Shown here in pieces: positions 11,701-26,087 of a stretch of DNA of 64,000 nt (position 1 is the first letter of the stretch; the number at the start of each line of letters is the position of its first letter). A model generated the notes under the pieces. The model ran no database searches and had not been told where the DNA came from. It was given only the letters and a program-made list of their open reading frames with translations. Location: positions 11,325,649 through 11,389,648 of the forward strand of contig CP034980.1 in assembly GCA_004026145.2 (NCBI GenBank). The letters are read 5' to 3'. The position numbers were made by a program, and so were the translations under genes. Source of the DNA: Takifugu bimaculatus. Lineage: Eukaryota; Chordata; Actinopteri; Tetraodontiformes; Tetraodontidae.

Positions 11701-14700
11701 TTAACACTAAGGTAAGAGGTGGAGCAGGGTCACGAAGCCGGAGAAAGCAAGGGCTTGCAATGCAGGGATGAATATGACTGAAGCGTGGACACAAGGCTGA
11801 GCAAGGCTATGCAGAGCAGGAGGCACTGATGAGCTTTGAAATAGGGGAAACAAATAAGACAGGCAAAATACAAACACTAAGGATGCAAAAATCTTCCATT
11901 TTTAAGGGGCTGGAACAACTACTGATGCAATTTGATGGAATGAAAATAAAGTACTTTAATCATTCATGATGTTAAATTGGACATTGACACCCAGGTTTAT
12001 CAGAATGTCCAGTATTTCCATACTCCCACACAGTTTTTATCCTAGCTGTGTAAATGTCCAGCCAAACAGAATTTGCTACATCACCACAGGGCCTAGGCCT
12101 CTGGACAATTCTGGCCGTCCAGACACATTTAATACCTACACAGGAATGCCAGAGAGTTTTAATTTAAACCAGAAGAAATGAATCTGAAAGAAAAGAGAAA
12201 CACGTAACAGATGCAGGCTGATTCTGAGCTGCAGATGTGGCTGTGAAGCTACTGAGGGTGAAATCTTTTGGGAATTTAGATTTGTTTCGAACTTTGCAGA
12301 GGGTTGCCATACTTGGTAACTCGCTGAAGCACAGGAACTGAAAAAATATTAGCATACTGGTTATATAACATGGCTTTCACTGACCCAGCTGATTTTACAA
12401 AGAAATGTGGAAAATTTTCACTTTGATGTCACATTTTCCTCATTCTGGCTTGTTCCGCCACATTACCAGTACCAGGGCAGAAATTCACTCAAAGCCAAAA
12501 CTTGGACACGCTCTGGCCAAATGTCCTCCTGCCAGTCAAGTTGTTTCAGTTGTCTTTTGGTTGAGATGATGAATGATCAATTTCATTTGAAATGTAATGT
12601 GGTTTCATGTCGGTAGGAAGTTCAGTCAGAAGTGATGGGTAATTAGGCCACAGTGAACAACTGAGACACAGCCTGTGAGATGAACCCAGGGAACACGCTC
12701 TGAATGACTGAATGAGGTTGAATCAGCACAGTCACACATTAAGCATGCAAACTACATCTTTAAAAAAATAGATTGTTTTTGTATGCCATATCTCCTTTGA
12801 AGAACATTCTTTTTAAAAAGTGATTACATTACCTGAGATAACGTGCTTATCATGGACTCAAATATAGAGCTATGATTTTCTCAGCAACAAGAGTGTCATT
12901 TCCACAAGAAACCATCATTGTTCTGAGAGTAAAAATCATCTTATGACCTGAACATCTGAAGCCTAACTCAAATGGAGCACTGATACACCTGCAAAATCAT
13001 GATTTCATCACACTCCTGCATAATCATGGCACAGAATTTTACAACACTGAGAAACAGTACCCAGGGGTATAATTATCGAGTAACCCGTTGCACTGCATGA
13101 CTGAGTGAATTTATCGTGCTTATCCTCTGTTTTCATAGTATTTTGTTTAATTTTAGTTAGATGGATAGAGACAGTTCTAACATATACTGTACATACACTG
13201 CTTTGTCTCTCTTACCTTATAACAAAAAAATATTTCAAAACAAATATTTTCTTCATTTATGGAATAGCGTCTGATACTTATTTGAAGGATTTTCAGTTTC
13301 ATATTTATTTTCTTTTTTTAAAGATAAAATAAGACTGGGTTTGTTTGATCTTCTGTTACTTTAAACATAGTAAATTTATCACTTTTTAGTAGTCGTTTTC
13401 ACCTGTAAAGATTATGAAATTCAGTTGAAGTCAGCTGTGATTTAACCAGATATTGGAACTACTTCATCAGATTTGGCCGTATTTCCATCGTCACTAATGA
13501 AGCAAATTTCCAGAATTCATGACGTAAGAAAAAAACAAAAACTGACAAATCCTGACATCTGTGAAAGCCAGTCATTTTTTAATTTTCACTGTTTATTCCT
13601 AATTGGCATTGTGGGGGAACCTCAAGCAGTTAGAGTCTATCCATACAAGATGTTTAAATGAAAATGGGCACATAAACCCCCTGGATTTAGGTAGAAGAAT
13701 TTAACATTACCACAGCTACTCTTGCTGGGTTGGAAAAAAAGGTTAAACAGAATTAAACACTAATGATTTCTTCTTATACATTACCACCTTTTGCATCTCA
13801 TCAACACGTCTGCCATTGTCTGATGCCATTAAACATGATCAGGCCTCCAGCTTCAGGTTGGCAACATGATTGAACACTCACAATGTGTACATCATCTTTG
13901 GAGGTGATGGAGCTTCTTGTCTGCACATTTTTACAGAATCCTTTGACCCATATGTTGTCAGCTAGCTGGGAGTGGTTTGGCGGCTAGTGATGGATAATAA
14001 AATGTGACTAATCAAAACGGGGAAAGGGCAGGGTTTTGATGCTGCTTGGAATGTTGTATAACTATGAACCAAGTGGTCACTTTTCCTACTTGTAGATAAA
14101 GAAAACATTAATATTAATTTCTTGCTAATGAGTTTGTGTAAGCCTTATTTTATTTTCCTGGAAGGAGATATTATAGATACCATATAATAGCTGCATCTAT
14201 CTAATTGGAATGTTAGAGTTAAAATTGGCAGGGACTGTCTCAAAGGATAATTGCTTAAAAAGATGAAAAACAAAAGATTAAACAAAAAGGGCTACCAATA
14301 TCAATGCTGTGTCCAAATTTTTTATAATTACCATGAATAAAAATATAGAACTTATTTAATTAATTATTCTTTGAGAGTTTCTCTCTCAAGGCACCTCATA
14401 AAGTTGTTTCATTCTTGCTTCAGAATGTGAGCCAATGTGGACAGCCTGACTAATTAAATGTTGTTGAATATGATGTTGTCTTGGATGATATGGTTTTGAA
14501 TTTCTCTTAATCAGATTTCAGTATTTTTGCAAACCAAGTTTACAATGGCAGCTTCCTATACCCTGGTGAACATTTGACGCCTTCCTCCATAGTTGCATCT
14601 CTGTCCTTCAGAATAACATAAAACACACAAATATAAGGCTTGGGCAATGCAGCCTAAAGATATTTCACCCACAGTAGAGTAAATTGTACAGGAAACTTGT

Positions 14701-17698
14701 ACAGTGCATGACATCAGCAATTCATGAAGTGCACAGGTGTGCCTCAAGTGATACTCTATGAAATGGGTTGTACTACATCAGTCACTTTTCTAGTGTGAGT
14801 TCCTGGTAAATAATGGGGGCAGGAAATTGTGCAACAGTTTCAATCATGCGTCACCCAACCAAGCTGCCAAAAAGCAATAATCATAACAAAGAAAAATATT
14901 TATGTCTATTCTCCCTTCTATTTGTCCTCCCCCCTGCTGCTCCTTCTCTGCCAAAGTGAACAGTGGAGTAACATGTTGTTTGTTCCGATCTATCGCTGAA
15001 AGTTGTATCTGTGTACACAGTGTGAATCTTAAGTAAACAGCAAATGTTGTGTTGTGATACTTCTAAAAGCCAAAAAAGACAAGCAGTTGCCAAGTTTGTG
15101 GTCTGTGTTTGTGTACATGTTGCTGGATACAATGAATGAGGAGAAGTCATGGCCGCCAGGCTTCTTCTGCTGGGTTCCGTCTCACATCAATCTCTAGCTG
15201 TAGCCAATCAGTGCCAAGTAAACCTCAAGCCCCACCGGGAGTTTTTTGCATCCTATCTATATACCTACCCTGGAGAAGCGACTCGGTTAGGCCCAAAAAA
15301 GTTTCCTACAAGTGACTGTTCAGGGGAGGTTTTCGCAGTGGAGACACTGGTTCCTCTCGTTGAATGTCCAGATGATAAACGTATCCAGTCTGTCCAGCCT
15401 TTTGCTTGTTTTCCTGGGCTATTAAAAAAAAGGTGTTCACTGTGGTACTTTCACTCACTTGCTGATTGAAGTGGTCAATTAACAATTGTGGTCTTTTACC
15501 AGGTGGCACATATATTGGCCAATCAGGCAAACATCTGACTTTATGTCCGATTGTTGTGTCTTGTGCAGAGAACCATGTTCACTTCACAAGACACTGAGAT
15601 TTGCTCTTCATTTATCAGTTTAAAAAATTGTGTTATGCATGTCATTTTAGTGTGTTAGCAATTGAAAAAAAATTGTAATAGGCAGCATTTTCCCAAATGT
15701 TTCTTCTTCTCAATTTCCTCATGTTTTCAGTGAGCAGTTGTAGCTTTTCACGGTGGCGACATGTGGTCTTATACATTTTATGGCGCCAGTGAAAAGTTTC
15801 TTTGAGATGTGACAGTGGTTGCTGTTTGTTCTGATGATATGTTGTTCACCATATGGTTCTCCCTGGGAGAGAGGAGGCTCTCCACTGATTAGCTGAACAG
15901 CTTGTTGCCCAACAGGCCATGAGGTTGAATGACCTCTGGGGGTGAACAGAGAGGCATGTAATTTGCTTGATGGGACAAGGTTATGGTGTGTATGTGTGTA
16001 TGTGTGTGTGGGGGGGGGAGTGAGTGGCTTTGTTATGTAACTATGGCTTGTCAATAACCAAATGCCCGATCTTACTCAACTCCATAATGATTGATTTATT
16101 GTTTTCTTCTGTTATCACAAAGATTCATTTCCGACATGTGAAAAGGAGTATTTTGCAGATGCTCAGCCACTAAAAATTGGTGGGCATCCTAGTTCCACCT
16201 TTATCACTGATAGAGGCAATTGCATGTCATGATCAAAATGCTCATTCTACAAGCTAAATGAGGATATTTTTGGGACGTGAAAACATTTTGGTTTGTCTTC
16301 ACAACTTCAACTTCAGAACTTAGTATTAAGGTTGAGGTTGCAAATAGGTTTAGTCACAGTCAGAGAGGGTGTTAGATGGAATGGTAATGTTGGTTATATT
16401 AATGGGTAAGGAGCTCATTATTGTATAGTATCCATGAAAGTCCTCACAAAGATAGAAGCAAAAGGATGTGTGTGTGTGTGTGCGTGCGTGTGTGCGTGCC
16501 TGCATGTGTGACATTGTATATACTAAGTGTGTGTCTCTCTGCAACTTGTTTTTATGGTCAGCCGGCCATAAAAGTGTCTCCTCTAGCTCCTCTTGTCCAT
16601 TTAAACAGTCATCCAGCCCAGTAGGGTAGCTAGTGGCACACACTCAGAATGATGAGAAGAGCCACAGCACATTTCTCTACATTAAGCCCAGACATTAGAG
16701 GCCACTGGAGAGCAATAACCTTTATGAAAATGCATGCTGTAAGCAACAAAATGAATGATTCCATTACAAAAAGCATTTTAATGTAATAAACGTATAATAA
16801 TCCGATCTTATTCAATACATTTATTAGTTGTTTTAGATTTTGTTTAACAATTACACATCTGTCCACATCTGTTTAGTGGCTTGTTGTGCAAACATCTAAT
16901 GAACATTGCTGAGGATAATGCATTACAGCCTTGTAGCTTGTTTACACACGTAAACTTGAGTAATGACATTCTAGTTACTAATAAAAGAAAAGTTTACATT
17001 CATCTCTGTGAATAACTGAAGGTCAAAAAACAGATCACTTTAAGTGTGTTTGTAAAAAAATTGCACTGCCACTCATTTGCCTTTTGCACTCGAGCTACTC
17101 AACAAGATAAACAAAAATTGTGGCGGCTTTTTGAAAAACTAATGTAAAGCTTAAATTCAAAGCTGAGGCTGACAATAAGAATATACTGACACCATCCAAG
17201 CTGCCACAAAAGCGATCAAAAATCCACTTACGGTATATCATGTGGAAGAAATCTTGCCTGTTTCTTTGGTTTTCAAGATACAGATAACAAAAAGTGAGTC
17301 TCTATCAGAGAGGAACGCTTCCCTGACCTGTTACTTCAAAAAAGAAAGTCAGCTAAAGAGCTTAGAGTGTCAAGTACTACTGATATCTGGACGAGCCACA
17401 GTAAAAGCTTTAAAGGTATGACTTCTCACTGGATTAAACCAAGCAGGTTCCAGCACTTGAAAGCAGCAACTACCTGCAAAAGAATAAAGGGACGTTGCTC
17501 CTATGGGTGAAACTGACCAGGTTCACTCAGCATGTTAAGATGACTGTTACTGTAACTGAAAACTGGTCCATGTTTATCTCAGTTCTAGTTTAGTGTTATT
17601 AATTGTCAATTCCTTAAGGAGTACCTAAGAATATTTCTGGTCATTCAGTGATGCACATTAAGACAATAAAATGGTCGTGAAAAGAGCTTTAAAGCAAA
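8710..17698. other. Upstream intergenic DNA without a supportable gene
   Basis: About 9 kb, mostly AT-rich, with no splice-bounded or long conserved reading frame on either strand. Contents seen: a CA-rich patch at 9350-9380; a short GC-rich block with several CpGs at about 9995-10085; a TATAAAA string at 10614-10620 inside a mixed-composition block (10480-10700); a T13-like run near 10940; GT-rich tracts at about 15983-16020 and 16467-16510. The small reading frames here have no recognisable domains and overlap on opposite strands. Confidence 0.5.
16467..16510. repeat. (GT)n/(GC) microsatellite
   Basis: About 44 bp of alternating TG with interspersed GCGTGC steps. Confidence 0.85.
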
Positions 17699-17733
17699 GC
17701 AGACAGTCAGACAGACAGACAGGCAGGCAGGCA

Positions 17734-17782
<49 letters not shown>

Positions 17783-17897
17783 ACAGGCAGGCAGGCAGGC
17801 AGACAGACAGACAGGCAGGCAGGCCGACAGACAGACAGACAGACAGGCAGACAGACAGACAGGCAGGCAGGCAGGCAGGCCGACAGACAGACAGACA

Positions 17898-17930
<33 letters not shown>

Positions 17931-17943
17931 ACAGACAGACAGG
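17699..17943. repeat. (CAGR)n tetranucleotide repeat
   Basis: About 245 bp made of GACA and GGCA units in blocks, roughly 700-950 bp upstream of the receptor start codon. The open reading frame across it (GRQAGRQTDRQ pattern) is a by-product of the repeat, since the four-base period keeps all frames stop-free. Confidence 0.95.
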
Positions 17944-18189
17944 TATTGTACTATTTTACTAATGCACTTTTGCTAAACACTTGTAAATCCCCACAAAGTA
18001 AATGAAACAAAGACAAAGAATTGCATTTGAACTATTTTTGTGTCTTTTAAATGGGATAAACTAAGGGGAACTACAAATAATATTAATGAAATGAAGAATC
18101 TTGTGGGACATTAAGACAAATCAACCCTTTCGATGAAGTAAAGGACTACTGATGATCTGCGGAGGGAAATAGGTGGTGTGTGAGGAGGA

Positions 18190-18650
18190 GGGATATTACC
18201 AGTAACAACCACAGCCCCCTGCTGTCAGTTGCATGATTGCAGTGTACCGGGACCCCATCAGCAGCACAGCCGCATCGTGATGACTGACCGTGAGCACAGC
18301 TGCAGCGCGGTGACGCTTCACGTGTCTTGAGTCCATCACTTTGATTCCTCCCAACGGCGCACACTGGAACAGGAGCTTTGGCACAAACCTCGACTCACAC
18401 ACGCACTCGGACGCAGCTCCGGCGCACACTTTGCTTTGGCTTCTCTTTGAATTTTGTCTGGCGGATTTTGAAACTTGTTCACCAAAGCAGGAGCACGGAC
18501 GGGTAGTCATCGGAGTGGTGAATGCAGCTACAGGCTGCGTGTCCGTCCGCGAGGCGCACAACGGTGCTGCTGGACCAGCCGAGGACGCACCACACTTCCA
18601 ATCTCACTTTCACCTTTTAGACCCAAATAAACTCCCTCGAACGCGGCAAA
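18190..18650 (+). promoter_or_regulatory. CpG-rich promoter/5' UTR region of the receptor gene
   Basis: This stretch has far more CpG than its surroundings and runs directly into the start codon at 18651. It contains a CACGTG E-box at 18319-18324. No convincing TATA box is seen, so a CpG-type promoter with dispersed starts is likely. The transcription start cannot be placed by eye. Two short upstream ATG frames lie inside it (18280-18330 and 18522-18620). Confidence 0.5.
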
Positions 18651-18690
18651 ATGATTCTCCTCTGGTCTGCGATCGTTCTTTCCTTCTCAG
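18651..18690 (+). CDS. gfra3: gfra3 coding exon 1
   Basis: Forty bases encode MILLWSAIVLSFS, a hydrophobic signal-peptide start, ending one base into codon 14. The donor is GTACGT. Intron 1 (phase 1) runs to 29351. Confidence 0.85.
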
Positions 18691-21414
18691 GTACGTTCTT
18701 TAAACTGTTTCTTTGTAGATTACTACCGAGGGAATCCTCAAGCATTCCGGTCTTTGTCCATTTTCATGCGCTCTGACTCGCAATTGGATGGAGGTTGGCG
18801 AGAATTTTACGGGTGGCTTCTTGTGGTTCTCTGTAGAGGTCAGATAGACGTGGATCTATTTCTAGTGTGTTAAAGTTTTTAGCATTCTGCAATGTGGGAT
18901 CTAAGTGAGGAAGCATACATTTATTTGGCAGAAAACGTCATGATCCTCTTAATTGAATCTGCTCTTAAAACCTACAATTTAAATAACGATGTAAATAAAT
19001 TATTTATATGTTTCTACTCTTGCAAGAGGTTTCCCTTTGGTTACATTAAATGTTTGTTGTGAATCTTTCCTTTGGTTAAAAGCATCCACCTGTAATAAGA
19101 ACTGTTTTATGATGCTGTTAAAACGTTCTGTATCAGGCATGAAAATGATATCAGAGCTAAAAGTCTTGATTCCTAAGATAGCTGTATAAATCCTATATTT
19201 CCAACTATTTTAATCAACTTCTATGAACATTTTAAGAAAGCTTCTTTCTTGCTTTTCAACACCGGAGTTGATGTGAATATTTGAGGATCTCTGTGCTGAT
19301 AATGAGCTTGTCCTTTTCCCCTCCATATGTTATTTATTTAAGTATAATGCTATTAGATAACTGAAAAAAGTTCTTCATAATTAGTCAAAACTAAACAACC
19401 ACATTTAGAAATTATGTGCTGATTTTGTAAATAAGTGTCTGAAGAGGACTGAAGTCAAGAGCCACCTCACGCTGTCTATTATTCTACAGCCTGTATGTTG
19501 GTCCTCTCAGGTGATCATGGTGGTATTGACCAACCTCACTTGTGAAAATCCTGATGGTCAGAACTCAGGGCTGTTGGTCAGAAAGTTATTTCCAAGTACA
19601 GGAAAATGCAAATTTTGCACAATCACACAAGTCAACATTAAAACACTTGATTTAAAAAACAGAGACTTGTGGATAACAACACCGGTAAGCAGAGGCAGGG
19701 TGGGGCAAAACCACTGTACAATCATAAAGCTTTACATACCACGTTTTTATTTTTGGCTTTTAGGAACAGTTGAATTTTAATAGTGAGTGATTTTGAGAGA
19801 ATGTAGGATGATTGGTTTATCCTAAAAAAAACTCCAGTTTCCTTATTGGGTAGACGTGTGGTCAGGGGAGGCAGAGCATAGCTTGTGGAATAAGGAGCCA
19901 GAGGAGCTGCATATACAGTATGTTAGCATAGAATGATAAAATAAGATGTGAAACATAACTAGTTGTAAATCTACATACAACATGGCAAATCTGCTACACT
20001 GTTGGTTTTATAAATTTGTAACTCTGACTCTGAAAGTGTTAGTTCCTCCCTAGCCACACACCTCACCTCTCTCTCTCTCTCTGTACGTATATATATATAT
20101 ACACACACACACACACTTATTAGATATGACATGTGTCCTGTGATGGACTTACCCAACTGTTGTATGGTGATGCTTTAATCCATAACCATAATTACAATAG
20201 TTGGTGATTGTGGTGATGGTTATTGAATGCACATACAATCATACTGATATTTTTACACCTCAATGATCATTGATGATTTCAAATGCTTCTAGGGCCTCTA
20301 CAAACCATACTCAGTGTCTTTGCTTTCAAAGGCCAGTCCCCCTTTTTTGTGTTGCATTTACATCTGACAGCTGATTTGTTCTACCTGTTTTCTGATCTTT
20401 AGAATCTGGCCATTGTCAGTGTTTGAAGCAGGACTAATGTGATTCCCCCACAGTGACTTCGTTGTAGTACAACTCAGCCCCTCTGTGTTCATTTACTGTG
20501 TTAATGATTGTCCAGTTTGTGGCGACACTGTAATGTTGAGTGACAGCCTCATATATCACCCTGTCTTTCTGCCTCAGGTCCTCCCACACAGCATTCCCCT
20601 CTAAGCTCTCAGGTTGTGTCTGATTTTCCTCCTCTCTATCTCAATCTAAACTCCCTGTTGGATTCAAAAGCACGTCAGAGTAAATTCCTCATCATTCAAT
20701 GAGGAAGTGCATTTAACTGACACCGGTGTGCAAACACATTTGAAGCACAATAGTTTATGTCTTATCGACGTGTGTGTTTGTGTGTGTGTGTATATAAAGG
20801 TAAGAAAGTGTGTGACAGAGCTGACAAACTCTGCTGTGTTTTTAAAGATCTGTCCTGACACTGAAGCTGCCCAGTTAGTTTCCCTTTGCCATCATAACTA
20901 AGGAACATCTGAATCTGAATCCTTAAATCTGTGTCTCAGCCTAATTTTCACAAAAATAATAATTAATGGATGGGTGGGTGGATGGATGGATGCATGGATG
21001 GATGGATGGGTGGGTGGATGGGTGGATGATGGATGGATGAGTGGATGGATGGATGGATGGATGGATGGATGGATGGATGGATGGATGGATGGATGGATGG
21101 ATGGACGGATGAATGGATGGTTGGGTGGATGGATGGACGGATGGATGGGTGGATGGATGGACGGACGGGTGGATGGATGGATGAATGAATGGATGGATGG
21201 ATAGATGGGTGGGTGGATGATGGATGGATGAGTGGATGGATGGATGGATGGATGGACGGACGGGTGGATGATGGATGGATGGATGGATGAGTGGATGGAT
21301 GGATGGATGGATGGATGGATGGATGGATGGATGGATGGATGGATGGACGGATGAATGGATGGTTGGGTGGATGGGTGGATGCATGGATGGATGGATGGAT
21401 GGACGGACGGGTGG

Positions 21415-21450
<36 letters not shown>

Positions 21451-21667
21451 ATGGATGGATGGATGGATGGATGGACGGATGGATAGATGGGTGGGTGGAT
21501 GATGGATGGATGAGTGGATGGATGGATGGATGGATGGACGGATGGATGGATGGTTGGGTGGATGGATGGATGGATGGATGGATGGATGGACGGATGGATG
21601 GATGATGGATGGATGAGTGGATGATGGATGGATGGATGGACGGATGAATGGATGGCTGGGTGGATGA

Positions 21668-21699
<32 letters not shown>

Positions 21700-22411
21700 A
21701 TGGACGGATGGATGGATGTGTTCCAAAGTATGAGCCTCCATTATAAAACATAACCAATACCTGGAAAGGCATGATCACATCTCTCAGACAGTCCTGTAAT
21801 CATCTCTTTCATTTAGTTAGTTCTAGGACATTTTTGAAAGAATATGCCACATTTTGCCTGGTGACGCTTCAGTTTGTAATTTATTAAACATCTTAAGATC
21901 TTTTTGTTGAAGCAATTTATTACCTCCGCCAAGGTGCTTCTGTGACAGCCAGCATTTATCTGACTGATTAAAATCTCAGTTATGAAGGTATTTTACTGAA
22001 ATTTTCAGAAAAATCTGTTGTTGGAAGAGCTGATTTATTATGATGTTCCAGATTCTGGAGGGACTCTGACCTTTGATCTTCCAAGGCTCTGATCATAAAA
22101 CAACCTGTTATGTTATCTAATGTCGCCTTACTATGGCCTATATGTGGGGAAGGGATCTGCAGTTTGTAGATTACATTTTATTTCAATTTAATGCCTGAAA
22201 ACAAATCAATCTTTAATCAATCAATCTTTATTTATATAGCGTCTTTTACAATCAAAATTGTTTCAAGGCGCTTTCCAGAATCCCAGGGCCTGACCCTAGT
22301 AGTTAGTTTTACACATGTTGATTTTTTTTTCATCCAGAACAAAAACCTGACATTATTGTTGAATTTGGCAAAATGCTACTGCTTTCAGTTGAAACGGCAC
22401 AAACCCACCAG

Positions 22412-22494
<83 letters not shown>

Positions 22495-23030
22495 ACACAG
22501 GTTTCAGGTGTTTGACCATGTGAGCTGCAAACACAGGCAAAGGGGTGTTTGAAACCACAGGGTTCTTTCCAGTATGAAAGGATAAAGAGAATATCTTATC
22601 TGTATTGATCTACAGTGACACATGGTGACGTTTGTGAAGAGCAATTAGGTCCCAGAAATGAGCATCATAAATCAGTCCTGCTGATATGATGGAAAAAGCT
22701 GCTCCGAAGGGAAGAGGGATTCATTACAGGTCATAAGAGAGAAAGAAAAGTAGAGAGAGGGAGCCAGAAAGAGAGAAATGAAACAGATGTGAATGAACTT
22801 TACCAGAAAAGAGGAAATCCATCTTTCTTCTTGCAATACATCTAATAAAATATGAGGAACTTACATGGCCCATATCCACCTGGTTCCATCTGGTCATGGT
22901 GTGTGAGTGTAGACAATCGGCACAAATAGATTTGTAAGGGCCTAGTTTGGAGATCTTCTGTGTTTCTGTGTGTTTTTTTGATAACTGGGATTTGGAGCTC
23001 TAACACGGGAGCAGCAGATGGTGCATTGGC

Positions 23031-23082
<52 letters not shown>

Positions 23083-25795
23083 TTAATCAAACTTTGTGAA
23101 TCCATGTCTAAGTCGAGTCAGTGGTGCCTGATGGTACCACTGGTCCTCTTGGTGAATCCCAGAACCATCTGCTAGCATGATCACACTTATGCCAGCAACT
23201 GTGTCCAGACCTGTGTGGGAATCTTCTTATTGGCAGGGAAAATCTGCAAAACAAGCAAACAAACATAACAAACACATCTTTCGCGTGTCTTGTGCCTTGG
23301 CCATCATGAAGTCTGATAGTAATCTTCATCATAGCACTTGAACAATCTTCTTTCTATTCAAATCATTACGTAAAACTCTCCTGAACCCACTGACTGTTAT
23401 GATCCTGCAATCAAAGCAGCAGTTGCTTTATGTAAAATATGCTTAAAATTGCTAGATATATTTGATAAAATTTTGGGAACAGTTTTAAAAATTGCTTATT
23501 AGTCAGTTGGTTGAAACTTACATTGTTAAAGGTTCAGAATTTTTATCATATGTCTTTTTCTTCATTTTTTGCTGCATTTCACAACCAGAGCATTAATCTA
23601 GTTTATAAAAAGATATTCCTGACCAAATAAATAATATAGAAATAAATGAAATAAATTATATTATAACCTCGTCTTTCACTTTATTGCTTCAAACACAGAT
23701 GGAAAACAGAGAAATCTAACACACAAGACTTGAGCACATTTAACACACTGTCACATGGCAGATTTTACAGAAATGTTTGGTATAATAGGAGGTATTCATT
23801 TCTGGCTGAGACCTTTGCAGCCGCCATTCAGAGGTCGTCATTTATTATCTTGTTCTTTGACCACAATTATATTAATTACAGTTTCTTTATTTGCTCAGTG
23901 TCATAAATAGAGAAGAGGGACAAATGAGAATATTGAGGCATATTGATTCTGGATTTTGCGAGTGTCTGCCAAATGTAATTAGATGGTGACATTCTGACTT
24001 GTGTGTTCCTGCTTCTGGATATCGTACAACAGGAACAAAAAGAGGTTGCTAACTGGAAATGGTTCGAAGAAGAAGCAAAGGACAGTTTCTAATATTTGCT
24101 GTAAACTATACTCTTCATGCTATTCATGCACCCACAATTTTCAAACTTTCCTTCTTTCCTTTCCTTCCTAGTGCTGGATTGACCTACCTTCCTACAGATG
24201 TGCTAATGTCACCACTATGATAGACATTTATTTATTCTGTTTTTCTAGCTCTATTTCAAATGTTACACAGGCAGTAATTATTAACTGGTACAGGTTTAGT
24301 TTTACGTCCTATAAACGACACTGCTCAAGACATGCAACAAGCTAAAAGGTTAGCAACAGAATATTTCCCAACACTTTAGTCATGTAAAGGTAAATGCTGG
24401 TGGGTCCTTGTAAACAGCTACATTTTAAACAACATTGAGAAAAGAAGATCATGGGAAGCGGTGATAGCAATCATTAATCAGAAAAACATTTTTTCTGCTT
24501 AAAACAATTTATTCTACACAATGCTGAAGCATTGTTATTCTCGTCTTTAATTACCGTAGCATACATTTCTTAAAAAAAACTTGTATTAATAACTTAATAA
24601 CTTTAGACTGCTAAAGCTGCAGTTGAACTGATAGATTTCTGTTAACTTACTTTCATTTCTACTCTTACTTTTATTCTGCAGTCTTTATGGGTTGTTAATG
24701 GAATATTATCTATTGTTTATTGAACTATCTAGTGTATTCTACTGACGAATGCCACTTAGGGACAGATAAAGTTGTATTTATTTAGCTAATATGGTTTAGA
24801 AACATGCAGAATTTGTTTCATTTACAAATCTTATTTTGAATTGCTGGTGATAAATTCTGTCATAAATAGCTTGGTATTAACGTATGATATATTAACCAAA
24901 AGCAAGTTAACCAAGAATGAAGAATCAAAAAATTACAGTATTTCAAGAACTGTGCTTTATTATTAAAAATATTTAGCACATTCAGATGTATTAACTTTTA
25001 ACTTTTTATTAACTTTTTTTTTCTCACTATCTGCTGTTGAAATGTTTTAGGCAAGCATGAAAATGCTGTAAACTAAGAATTCTTTCAACAATGCATTGAA
25101 TGAAGAGGGGAGAAGTCTAAATTAGATCAATCGATGCGGGACCAAACTTGGCTGTTCCAGAGATCTTGGAGAACTCATCACGTAACTTCCCTGGATGTAG
25201 GCTTCCCCGAAGCCTCGTGTCTTCATGTAATCCCACACACATTTGAGGTGGAGATCAGGGCCAAGCCATCACTTCCAGGATTTGTTGTTCCTCTTGATGC
25301 TGAAGATTATTCTTCATGTGTTTGGCTCTATGTTTGAGGCCATGGTCCTCCTGCAGAATGAAGTTAGGACTAATCATACACCTCCCTGATGATACTGCAT
25401 GATGGATGTGTATCTGCCAATAATGAGGACAAATTATTCCTGACCAAATCTCCAAATCCATTTGCAGAATTGCAGCCCCAAAGTTGCAAGGAACCCTCAC
25501 CATGCTTGACTGTTGCCTGCAGACACTCATATTGCACCGACTGTTGAGTGAACATATTGCCTGTGCTGCAGCCAAATATTTTCAAATTTTGACCACAACT
25601 CCAGCACCGGCTGCCACTTTTCTGCACTCGAGTTCCCATGTTTTCCTGCATAGCTGAGTTGCTGGTAATGCTTTTTGGCTGCAACTCTTCCATTAAGAGC
25701 ACTTCTGGCCAGACATTAAATGGGTGCATCTGTATCCAAGTGATTTCTGCCAGTTCTGAGCTGATGGCACTGGGAAATAAGGTCGAAGTGTTGTT

Positions 25796-25831
<36 letters not shown>

Positions 25832-25839
25832 TACATACA

Positions 25840-25870
<31 letters not shown>

Positions 25871-25885
25871 GTGTGTGTATGTATG

Positions 25886-25971
<86 letters not shown>

Positions 25972-26023
25972 CACACACACACACACATATATATATATGT
26001 ATATATGTGTGTGTGTGTGTGTT

Positions 26024-26087
<64 letters not shown>

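Noticed and set aside
17671..17976. Gly-Arg-Gln-Ala repeat protein
   Set aside because: Artefact of the (CAGR)n repeat.
18341..18703. Long + strand frame across the gfra3 leader and exon 1
   Set aside because: It is in a different phase from the receptor start at 18651 and reads across the splice donor. The open frame reflects GC-rich composition.
20966..21718. CRISPR-like array of short direct repeats
   Set aside because: Units are four bases with no spacers, in a vertebrate intron; it is a satellite.
20941..21778. Two 266-271 codon minus-strand frames rich in His-Pro-Ser-Ile
   Set aside because: They are translations of the GGAT satellite. A four-base period gives long open frames in several phases on both strands.
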